A DNA stretch of 64,000 bases from Hymenolepis diminuta (lineage: Eukaryota > Platyhelminthes > Cestoda > Cyclophyllidea > Hymenolepididae), in assembly GCA_900708905.1 (NCBI GenBank), contig CAADRB010000019.1:499514-563513 (forward strand), in the 5' to 3' direction. Of this stretch, positions 39,101 to 49,625 are shown piece after piece (position 1 is the first letter of the stretch; the number at the start of each line of letters is the position of its first letter). The position numbers and the translations under genes are program-made. The notes beneath the pieces were generated by a model, which made no database searches, was not told the DNA's origin, and saw only the letters and a program-made list of their open reading frames with translations.

Positions 39101-40529
39101 TCAGACCTCTATATTCTATTCTCACTCCTAGAACGTAGGAAAGGCCTACATGTGGTTCTTACAATCCGAAATATTCGGAGATAGCTTTTACTTATAAATT
39201 TTCGTGACTAGTATATTGTAAAATATTTCACAAGGACTGTAGTATTTAATTATAATTAACATTATAATCAATTATATTTGGGACCATTCCTTCTAATGGA
39301 AATGATAATTACCCCAGAAAAAATATTTTAAAAAAATTAACTAATCTGTCTGACTTAAACAATTCCATTTTGTACTGATTTCTACGGGTCTGATAAATAT
39401 GGCCATCACTAAAACCCACAGTCAACGCATTTTTCGATCGATTTATCATTGCTTGTTTGATGGTTATCATCTTCACATGAACTCAGTGTTTTCTAGCCTT
39501 AAACATTTGAAACCTTTAAAAATTCGTTTCCTCAATAATCTCCTGAAGTGGCTGAAGAAATTTTCAAGTATTTGAATGGATTTAGAATCTTTCCTGTAAC
39601 CATGAAATTAACTGGTAAAAGGTAGAAGACGGCACAATCAGAAGATGCAATTGATAATGTAAAAAATATCGTCTAAATCACTTGGAATCGCCTCACACTC
39701 TGGAAAAATAATAAAAAACTACTTTCATTTCAAATGAAATATTAATAATTCCTTCAATCTGTGATGTTTACCACTCAACTATTTAGTTCCTTGCTTCCAG
39801 TTATATACTACCAAAACATTCCTCATTGTTGTTGACTACTGTAAAAAACGAACTCTTCTAAACGTTTCACCCTAGATCTTCTGCCATTTGGGATGGTAAA
39901 TTGCCCCAGTGTTGGGACCTGAAAGTATTGATCAATCAACTACAAGCGTTTATACCTACAAGAGGACAAATAATGAAACTAAATATTTTAAAAGCACCTA
40001 AAACCTAATCAGAGTATCCTAATTACAGATGGGACCATAAGTGTTTTAAACAGCTGATGGGTCGGAAACTTCGACATTTATTGATCTGCATATCGGATGA
40101 GCTTTAAAAGAGTGTTTTGAAAAATCGATGTATGTCATTTTATTCAATATGCTACTGACTATTTTAAAAATCACTTAAAGTAATTTTACAAACATTAATT
40201 TCTTCATATATCGGATACCAACCAGGTCTGTTTTATATTTTGGCTCTTTCAAATTGCAGTGGCATTAAATTTGTCCAAAACTGAAGATCAAACTTTTGAA
40301 ACTGAGTTATATTTCAGTTTATTGGCCTGTTGCGGTTAGGGTAAGGGTTAACAGTAATGAAATAGAACATCAAGAATTGGTTAGACCAAGATGTATTGAA
40401 CAAACCGCAGTGCAGACTCCCAAGGAGAAGAGAGGATTAAGGAAAGAAGGGAGCGAACGAAGATTTATCTGACAAGTGATAGTCTCTCTGTGTGTATTTG
40501 TGTGTATTAAAAGGCTACTTATATTCGTC
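36171..40529. other. AT-rich intergenic sequence, no gene recognised
   Basis: Opposing frames at 38759-39097 (minus, 112 codons) and 38835-39131 (plus, 98 codons) overlap. The plus frame has an internal MKKNVIRLTFLVALL start resembling a signal peptide followed by a basic tail, but with no homology I can name. A possible 5' splice site, CTGTAGGTAAGG, lies near 36930. No convincing island, RNA or repeat was seen. Confidence 0.4.
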
Positions 40530-40790
40530 AAGCGAGTGAGGACATAATTGTATGTGTGCTCTAATTGGAGGGGACGGTTGTAAGAAAAGGAAGGGACAGT
40601 GTGGACAGGACTGGTTCCCAATATTAGCCGAGTCAGCCGTGTCCCTGCAACTGTCATCCGAGGTACACTTAACTTTTCCGATTGATGAGGATGAGCCACT
40701 TGGTGACACACGATGTTTATCCAGAGAGAGCCTGAGGTCACAAAGAGGTTGACAATTTCACACATCACTATGAGGACAAGATAATTAAAT
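40530..40790. other. GC-richer patch with frames on both strands, nature unknown
   Basis: A compositionally distinct 260-bp stretch. It holds a plus frame of 66 codons (40552-40752, with GGDGCKKRKGQCGQDW and IDEDEPLGDTR) and minus frames of 132 (40370-40768) and 64 codons. None has a recognisable domain. Its position, about 7.3 kb after K3, mirrors island C2 at 7.0 kb after K2 and C4 at 6.4 kb after K4, so it might be a diverged C copy; direct alignment did not convince me. Confidence 0.3.
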
Positions 40791-43504
40791 TTTGGTGATT
40801 AGCAATGACGTTGTATAGATACTACGGAGATGATGGGATTCATCCTTCAGGCTTCTTTTGCAAAAGATCTAACTGAATGTATTCCATAAATGCCTATTAT
40901 AGCATGACTATAATGAAAAAAACTATCAAGAAGCAAATAGTTTCAGAATTTAATAAGAGGGAATTGAATAACAGAAAGTGGCAAAATAAATCAATGCTAA
41001 CTTTATTGATTTATATTTTTACTGTGCATTATAATGTGATAATTCATTGGTTGTTTATAATCATTAGCTAATAATATAATTTACGTGGAAAAAATAAGCT
41101 AATTGTCACACATAGTTGAAACTATTGCCATTGAACGATTCAACATATCTCTAGAAGCAAGGTATCATTCCTGAGGAAATCTTAGTGAAAATATGCTGGA
41201 TTTTCCCTTCCACTAAAAATGGATAGCCACTTAACGGAACAAGCCAAATATTCGAATTTAAATTATTCAGCAGAAGAAAATCTCCAAAATAGTAGGGGAT
41301 ATTAATTATACTTCAGATCTTGGCGTAGTAAATTTTTATGATTTGTCGAATAAATATGCAAAGATTAAAGTCTGCCCGTTAAAAATCGGCACAAGGAATA
41401 CAAACAGGAATCCAAATTATTATTTTTTCCCTCTAGAATATGAACTTGAAGAAAAATAAAATGCATAATGTTTTGAAATAAAATTTGAATCTAGGGCTGA
41501 CTACAAACGATTAAAATTGATGAATGTTAGGCATACTTCAGTCTAAGATTTTCTAATACAAGACTAATGAACGAAAAAAATTGGACGAATTGTGTTGATA
41601 TTTTTAGTGATTAAAAGTTAAATGAACAGGTGGAGATTCGGGAATTTTAACTGACATATACATTAGTCATAGTTAAATCGGTAATTAATTAAATATAAGT
41701 GACAGTACTGACATTGATAATGCTTACGCAGCGAACCCCACTCAGCAGTACCTGAAAGTGCTAACGAACTTTTGTAAGGAACAGATTTGGATATATTGAG
41801 TGGGAAATGCGCCATTCTATTTTTTTGAAGTTAACTCTCAGGGATTTTAAGAAAAATAGGGAAGCGGATGAGGTATCTGTCATTGGGATATAGCAGCTGT
41901 CTATCATTGTTATTTGAGGGTTAAGATGCTGCTACAAAGTAGGAGGCCTGATCTATTGGGTGGTCAAAATGGTTGAGAGCAATATAATCCTTTTTAATTA
42001 AGTAAATCCATTTTGGAAATAAAGTATACTATTAACTTTGATTATAGGTTAACAGTGTCCTGAGAACTAAGATATGGCGTTTTTTAAATCAAAAGGGAAC
42101 TAAAGATGATCGATGAAAATAAATTAGCTAACTATATGCCATGTATACGGAGGGGACATTTGGCATCGTCATTTTCCTTGGATAACTGCATGCTTTCGCA
42201 AAAGATTACCCAAATATGAACCATCTATATTTATATGTTGGGTATAGCGATGAAGATTTATTTAATATCACATCTGGAACTGAAAGGCTTAAAAGAACTC
42301 GGTCAATTCTCAATTGATTTGAAAGTAAACATTTGTATATAATTTGCGCTAATCTGGCTCGATTGTATATTATTTATGCTTAATTCACTATGCTCTCTTA
42401 CGAAAAACAATAGACTCTTTTAATGCAAATTTACAAGCGAAACCTCTACGTTCGGTTTCATTTTAACATTGGGGACTTGGAAATTGTTTGCCCATCTCCA
42501 AACCAAGTACAGTCAAAGTCTACCTCGGTACTTTGAAAAAAATGTCTGCTAGAGAAAATCGTAAGGTAGTGGAAGCGATAATATATGCTTAGACCTTGTA
42601 AAAATGTAAAAATAATTAGGTAACATTCATGGAGCATTTGGGAGAGAAGCAATATCAAATTACATTTGAGATGAAGATCGATCAAGAATCCGAAGACAAG
42701 GAGAAATTCATTATTTATAGATATGAAAATATTGAAGAATGTATTTTCAACTACTATATCAATATCGCTGAGAATACTTAAAACAGAGCAGCCATTATAT
42801 TGGTTCAAAAAACATGAAAAAGTTTAAGAAAGGTTCGTTTTTCCACTCAGAATATTTATTGCTTTAGGGCCCCGACTTCGACAGACCAGTTGTTTTTTGC
42901 TTGTTGATTATATCTAGAGAGATACCATATACGATGTCCTCCACCATTAAAAGAAATAATTGGCTGATATATGCAGTAGAAAATGATTATTGCTCTAATG
43001 TAGTATATTTTAAATAGGGTACGACTTAAAATGCTATCTGCCATCCTGAAATTTTGCTGACTTGTAAGGTTCGTATTTTGTAATGGGATATCTCAACTCT
43101 TTTTGCATCAAATAAGGAAATATAGAGGTTTAATGAGTTATTTGAAAGAAAACGATGGAAAGAATATTTGAATACCAGCTGTAATGACAGTATGATGCTT
43201 CGAAACCAAATATTTAAAAATTTAGTATTCGGGTGAAGGCATAAAAATTGGCCTTTTTGTCTAAAATGTATGCAGTTTAACGCAAAGCTCTTAAATTTGC
43301 GCGAATTATAACTTTACTTGAGATAATGCCCAAAACGCATCATAAATTGGTCTAAAAGATACTCAAGGTAATCTAGTGCTGCTAAGGGATACGTTATTAT
43401 GCTTTACTATGCTTCCCATTTGGGAAATTATGCAATTAAATGTGATCTTTTACGATTTTAAGCAGTCCCTGACAAAATATATTTACAGGAGCAATCAATT
43501 TGTG
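40791..43504. other. AT-rich intergenic sequence, no gene recognised
   Basis: Contains only frames without domains (40877-41071 plus; 42458-42808 minus, 116 codons; 42856-43044 minus). ATTGGGTGGTCAAAATGG near 41954 shares the GGGTGGTCAAA string with the reverse strand of island C. Confidence 0.45.
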
Positions 43505-43615
43505 TTCAAGCGGTTAAAACGCTAAATAGTGGTATTGGACCTGTACTAACTGAACAAAAGTGGTTGGCAGATTTGCAAAAGTTAAGTGAACCTCTCCAGA
43601 TGGAAGTCGGAAAGA
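43505..43615 (+). repeat. conserved island P, copy 4
   Basis: First clear anchor of the right copy of the 28-kb duplication; the matching phrases are given at 15590-15715. It precedes island A4 by about 0.9 kb, the same spacing as P2 to A2. Confidence 0.75.
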
Positions 43616-44419
43616 TATATGTATGATGTGTGACAATGATGGTTATGCAACTGATTTACAAAGGAGAAAAAAACATATTTTCAAAAAGGAGCATATTGTC
43701 ATTAGAAGTTGCTTACTTTATTTTCTTATTTAAGTTGAAACATAAAGGATTATAAACTGGTAAATATGTTCCTAGAGCAGGATCATAAGACTCAAGGATG
43801 GAAGTAATGCTAATTAATTTGCATTAAGAGAAGGTGCTGAATTTGTATACTTCATGAACAGTCATGAACGCCAGTCAATTTTGATGAAAGCCGGGTTCAA
43901 CAAAGTACTAAGCAAAAATGCTGTTTTGTGACCAGCGGGATCGTTGCCTTCACCCTTCGATTCTCATTAGAAATCTGATTTATTTATTTAACTGATTGAT
44001 GAAATGGAATATTTTTCTAGATAGAGCATCCTACTCTTGCGCATCCAGTTATACGTTCTTTGTGGGTCAGATAATAACCTTAATGAAACGATAAAGACAT
44101 AAGCAACTCCCTTTTGCTATGCAAATTTAGAATTTTGAAAATAAGTTATATATTATAATCAAATTCTCAGATACCCTCGTTGCGAAACGCTTAATCTGGA
44201 GAGCTGAATTTATTTCATATAGAATTAATTGAATCAACTACTATATTTCAATATGAGGAATTTTAAGCAGTCTTGAAAAATGTATACATTTTAATCTTGA
44301 ATTTGGGCTTGTAGATTTTGTTTGAGTGGTTAAGTTGAATTTGGGAATGAATAGGCGAAGCACTCTTAAATAGGGAAGGAAACATCTTTAGATGCCTTTA
44401 GAGTTGTCAGGGCAGCGGT

Positions 44420-44490
44420 ATAGGTCCTACTTTTGCCAATAGACAAGACTGGACCTCGCGCGAAGATTACTGTCTTGCAGTAATTTTAAA
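44420..44490 (+). repeat. conserved island A, copy 4
   Basis: AGACAAGACTGGACCTCGCG, CGAAGATTAC and TGTCTTGCAGTAATTT align with A2 and A1. It ends in TTGCAG as A1 does; A1 continues GTAG, this copy TAAT. Confidence 0.7.
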
Positions 44491-45189
44491 TCTTATCTCG
44501 GATAAGCTTCGTAATTTTGATCTTCCCATTAATGATAATAACTTATTATAAACAAATGTGATAGACAAGAGAAAATCAGTATCGACGACTTTTCTCTATA
44601 TGATAAATTAAGATGTCATGAAAATTTTCACAATGTCTAAGTATTTAAAATAAATACAGTCTGTTGTGGAATTTTTCGCTTATGAACAACCGGAGCAATC
44701 TTTCATTTGGAAAAAATATTAAGATAATATCTCTCGTATTTTTTTCCTTTGCCAGAGCGGTCTGTTTGGAGATCAAGATACAATTACATGGAACTGATAG
44801 CACTTGTGTATACTAGAACCACACATTAAGAATGTTCCAAGTAAGCATAAATAAATTTTTTCAAATATAATTAACTATTTTACTAAGGTTTATACTTATT
44901 TGGACGAATTTTAAGAAGTTTATAATGATAAAGGATGCTTTTGATTAAAATAAATACGTTATAGCTTATAACGTCAATTATAACTTGTTTTATATAACAT
45001 TGTTCCATTGGATTACATATTTATAGTAAAAAGGAAATATTCATGCTGATGTACATAATAAAGGAACGTGTGACGTATTGTAAGGGCTAACAAGAACCGA
45101 GGTCACCATTGTAGGAGTCACCAAATTGCTGGAACTAATGAATCATATCCTGATTATAGAAGTTAAGACTTTTGATAACAGCTAACAAC

Positions 45190-45960
45190 NNNNNNNNNNN
45201 NNNNNNNNNNNNNNNNNNNNNNNNNNNNNNNNNNNNNNNNNNNNNNNNNNNNNNNNNNNNNNNNNNNNNNNNNNNNNNNNNNNNNNNNNNNNNNNNNNNN
45301 NNNNNNNNNNNNNNNNNNNNNNNNNNNNNNNNNNNNNNNNNNNNNNNNNNNNNNNNNNNNNNNNNNNNNNNNNNNNNNNNNNNNNNNNNNNNNNNNNNNN
45401 NNNNNNNNNNNNNNNNNNNNNNNNNNNNNNNNNNNNNNNNNNNNNNNNNNNNNNNNNNNNNNNNNNNNNNNNNNNNNNNNNNNNNNNNNNNNNNNNNNNN
45501 NNNNNNNNNNNNNNNNNNNNNNNNNNNNNNNNNNNNNNNNNNNNNNNNNNNNNNNNNNNNNNNNNNNNNNNNNNNNNNNNNNNNNNNNNNNNNNNNNNNN
45601 NNNNNNNNNNNNNNNNNNNNNNNNNNNNNNNNNNNNNNNNNNNNNNNNNNNNNNNNNNNNNNNNNNNNNNNNNNNNNNNNNNNNNNNNNNNNNNNNNNNN
45701 NNNNNNNNNNNNNNNNNNNNNNNNNNNNNNNNNNNNNNNNNNNNNNNNNNNNNNNNNNNNNNNNNNNNNNNNNNNNNNNNNNNNNNNNNNNNNNNNNNNN
45801 NNNNNNNNNNNNNNNNNNNNNNNNNNNNNNNNNNNNNNNNNNNNNNNNNNNNNNNNNNNNNNNNNNNNNNNNNNNNNNNNNNNNNNNNNNNNNNNNNNNN
45901 NNNNNNNNNNNNNNNNNNNNNNNNNNNNNNNNNNNNNNNNNNNNNNNNNNNNNNNNNNNN
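45190..45960. other. assembly gap (771 N)
   Basis: An unbroken run of N. From island A to the near-identical tract the left copy has about 850 bp. On the right, about 740 bp already lie between island A4 and the gap, so by colinearity only about 110 bp should be missing. Either the gap size is overestimated, the right copy holds an extra insertion, or the sequence right of the gap is misplaced. The translated frames spanning this run are meaningless. Confidence 1.
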
Positions 45961-46680
45961 AAATAATAAGCACCCATTAAAATCAGGAGAAATAATATTT
46001 TCAGGTCATGATTGTTACTTTAGGTTTTCCTTCAAATTTTAATTAAATCATCAAAATTTTACTGTGAGATTTAAATGTGTTAGCTTGACTCACATTAAAG
46101 CCATATTTTACATATCAAAATTTGCAGTTACTGCCGCTGGAAACGACGATGACAAATGGGAGGATAAGGAAACGATGATTTGAATGATGATGGGAAGAAA
46201 TTTTCCCTGAGTGAAAAGAGAAGAAAGCCTCCTGAATACAAAGACTCGTGCATTCATCAACAGGACATGGGCAGTCACGCATAGGCCTATTTTCTCAAGC
46301 TAACAATTCCGATGATTACATATGTTCGAAGAAACTAAAGACTGATTGAGTGATGTTAAAACTTCCTGCATTGAAGTGCGAAATTCAGAACAAAATTCTA
46401 AATTTAAATGTATGTCGATAAGAATCAAACCGTAGTTTTTTAATATCAATTTAGTTGAGATGGATTGAATTTTCCTGATGGTCTTCAGTTATGGTATTAA
46501 TAAATAAGCAAAGCAACAGAAAAACATATTTATGATGTATGTAGCACCGAATTTAAATGTTCGAATTTTTTCCCACTTAATACCGTTAAGAATATTTCTT
46601 CATAACCTACCCTTCCGAGTAATAAGATAAGGTGCTAAATTCGCCTGACCACGAAAAAATATTTTAGTCGAGTAAGGCTT
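45961..46680 (+). repeat. near-identical 720-bp tract, right copy
   Basis: Begins at the first base after the gap. Identical to 17411-18130 except at 46661 (A instead of G). Similarity drops abruptly after AGTAAGGCTTGA. The partner sequence continues to the left beyond 17411, so this tract was probably longer and is cut by the gap. Confidence 0.97.
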
Positions 46681-47989
46681 GAGTGATTTAAAGTTTTAAT
46701 TCTCTTTATTCTTTCGATTTCACAATTAATAATAAAATTATAAAATTGCAAATTTGAATATTAGGATATAAAATTGCAAAATTTACCTATTAAGAAAAAC
46801 AGTCACATTCAGATTCTAAATGTTAAGTGAAAGCATCTTAAGGTGGAGAGCGCATAGAAAGTACAGTGACAAAGGAACTTCAACATAGGTGATATTTGCC
46901 CAAGGCGAAATGACAGAAGAAATCCACTTAAAAGTAGTGGGGAAGAACTAACCAAGATACTTAACTAGGGTATCAAAGGCTTTGATTATCAATATTTATT
47001 TTTTCACAACCAAAAAATTTCCATAAAAAAGTTAACTTACCCCGAGGTATTGGCTTTAAAAAAGAGAATAACTGTAATATGCCTCCAAGATCAAATGGAA
47101 TATTTTATCCATATAAAGGAATTAAAGTTAAAATTTTACGTTATTTTAACTTTAATATTAATTATTTACCATTTGACATAATTGTTAAAATGCACTAAAA
47201 TTGCTGCCATTGATGGACATAAAAAGGAGAAAATAGGAAGTGTTTCTTAATCCAATGTATATCATTCAATTCGGAAATGTGTGGTTATTGTGGTGGTCAA
47301 AGGGTTATAAACAAGAATTTTAGTGAATAATGGATTTCTGTTTTCAATTTTGTTTGTAATTATTAAGACACTTGCATGGTTAAGAGTAGGCAAGTTATTA
47401 AAATGGTTGTTTATATAATTAATTTATATAATTTTAAAGTTTGCGACAATATTGTTCATATTTTGGTTTTATAAATTACAAAATGTTTGCATATTGTTCT
47501 AAACAAGTGAAAAAATGTTTATTTCGAAATACTTTAGTGTTGTCATACTTGTTGTATTAAATTTCAAACAGTAATATCTCAAATAATATTTCAAAACTGA
47601 TAGCTGAAATAAGCTTAAAACCTAAATATATATATCTCAAGTTAGAAGTACTCGGTAGAATCTATGCTTTTAATGTAGAATATACTGTACAAAGGAAGTT
47701 AATGAAAAATTAATTCCAAAATATTAGTTGGGTTAGAGTATAAATATCGAAGACAAAAGCCTGATAAAGTGGAAAATATAATGCCAAAAATTTATCAAGA
47801 AACAGAATGAATTTGTTTTCTCCACCTCTTTCCATTAATGTGTATATCTTAAAAACAGAATGAAGTCGGTTAAGGAGAATGATGCGATAATTTTTGGGTG
47901 TTCCATATTCATACACCCTTTTAAACTGTAGGCGAATCCGAAACTTGCCAATGATTTTCATTTTCTGTGTAGACAGTGGGAAAAAAAAT
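46681..47989. other. AT-rich intergenic sequence, no gene recognised
   Basis: Matches the diverged interval 18131-19539 by position only. The 83-codon minus frame at 47710-47961 has no domain. Confidence 0.45.
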
Positions 47990-48375
47990 ATAAGGATGAA
48001 TGAAAACAGCCAGAGAGAGAGAGGAGGAGGAGAAGATTGAGGGACATACCATTGATCATTTGTTTATCTCTTCCATCTATGTCACAGAATGAGAAAGGAG
48101 CAGGAAATGGTCTAAGGCGTTAATGCCTTTGCTCCTGCACGTGTGGTATCGCGCTCGAGAAAGGGGATAATTTCCCTGTTCTCTCCTACTCGTGCCACAC
48201 TACACCTCTTTTAGATTGTTCCTCCTCCACCCCGGCCTGCTTCCTATTTTTCCTCCACAGCTCCTGGAGGAGCAAAACAAATTAGTCCTGTCGGATTGAG
48301 GCGACGGTCTCCTGATTCTCTCACAACCATGCTACCTCTTAAAACGCACTCATCCGCTAAGGATTTAGGAAGAGA
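47990..48375 (+). repeat. conserved island K, copy 4
   Basis: Partner of K2 (19540-19990); the matching phrases are given there. It begins in an AG-rich run and ends just before the (TA)n microsatellite. The centre is strikingly pyrimidine-rich (CCTCCTCCACCCCGGCCTGC). Confidence 0.78.
48011..48034. repeat. (AG)n/(AGG)n purine microsatellite
   Basis: CAGAGAGAGAGAGGAGGAGG read directly. It sits at the left edge of island K4, where K2 has a non-repetitive purine-rich stretch. Confidence 0.85.
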
Positions 48376-48376
48376 A

Positions 48377-48378
<2 letters not shown>

Positions 48379-48413
<35 letters not shown>

Positions 48414-48417
48414 TATA
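48379..48417. repeat. (AT)n microsatellite
   Basis: About 14 perfect AT units, then ACATATATATAA. It directly follows island K4 and is absent at the matching position of K2, so it arose after the duplication. Confidence 0.97.
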
Positions 48418-49399
48418 ATGTGTTTATGTGATTGTAGCCGTAAACCTGATTGGTTTGTGTCAATAAATGTAATTTTCTTAACAACCAATTGGTATAAAGT
48501 CCTAAGGATTATTTTCACTTGTTTGTTGATTGAGAAATTGGCACACTTTTGTTCTCAACAATACTTGGTTTAACCCCTTTAAATATGTAAGAAATTGGGC
48601 GGAAATAGCATTATTTAAGATTCACTTATTCAACAGGAGATTATAAACCCAGAAATAATTGCAAATTTCCTCGATAATTCATAAAGTTATCAAGTGCCTT
48701 GCAAGATAGGAACATTTGATTAGAAGAATACTTTTGTCTCATTGACTAACAAACTACCTAAATGTCCACCTAACCAAGATAAATAAGTACATTTTAAAAT
48801 GTGTTCATATATGGATAATTAAAATTTTCACTTGAAAATGCAATTTATAGACTTATTACAGAACAAAATTCAAATGCATTATAAAAGTAGCATCGTATTT
48901 CGTGAATCGCTAAAGTGATGAATGAATGAAAAATTTGCCCTGCCGAATGCTAATAGCAGATGATTACAATACTAAATTGAACAATATTAGTCTTTAATTA
49001 ATTATAAATACCAAGGAAGTTTGAACTAAGACAGCCGATGGGAATATTCGTTGAGCATTGAATATCAATAGCTATCTTAGGATACTTAAACAAAATTTGT
49101 CTTGCATTTGCTGAAAGCGTCACGTAAATTCAGAAGGTGATATTGGTAAAGCAACACTTAATCCTGTTCTTACGAGAACAAGGACAATTAGGCAGTTCAG
49201 AAGCACGCAAGTGCCTATCAAAATGAAAATAACTGTCAAATACGCAGGCATGAGAACAGATAACAAAGAAAATTAAACTAAGAAATGAAACGCCAACGAA
49301 CAATTTTAAAAGGAACACACGAAGTGCGTACGTGTTTCTCAGCTGGCACGTGCACATCCCACCTTCATTTTCTCAATTACTGTCTGTCCGTTTATCTAA
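48418..49399. other. AT-rich intergenic sequence, no gene recognised
   Basis: Corresponds by position to 19991-22179 but is about 1.2 kb shorter. The minus frame at 49130-49357 (75 codons) has no domain. Confidence 0.45.
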
Positions 49400-49625
49400 A
49401 TCCCACTTGTTTATCACACTATATAGCAGGCCATGAGATATCGAGACTAGTGGCAGTATGAACACATGCCCCACCCACGTTGCTTTGCACATTCCCTACC
49501 TTCTCCAAGAATGCCCATTCATCCTTGGGGTGTTTGCAAAGATAATTTTTTGAACACTTCTTCGATTTCGCGCTTTATTGATGATTAAAAAATAGTATAT
49601 TACGTGCGAGAAGAGTGAGATCCAA
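49400..49625 (+). repeat. conserved island B, copy 4, with TATA-like box
   Basis: Partner of B2 (22180-22430), offset 27.2 kb. CACTATATAGCAGGCCATG stands where B2 has CTTTATAAAGGAGGCCTG. TGCCCCACCCACGTTG and CCTTCTCCAAGAATGCCC follow. GC-richer than its flanks. Confidence 0.72.

Noticed and set aside
38759..39131. Overlapping opposite frames of 112 and 98 codons, one with a signal-peptide-like internal start
   Set aside because: AT-rich sequence readily yields hydrophobic frames rich in Ile, Leu and Phe. There is no counterpart in any duplicate and no domain.
42458..42808. A 116-codon minus-strand frame
   Set aside because: Its composition (Phe, Ile, Leu, Ser, Asn) is what AT-rich DNA gives by chance; no motif was recognised.
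45135..45977. Three long open frames of 263-280 codons on both strands
   Set aside because: They consist almost entirely of unknown residues because they run through the 771-base N gap.
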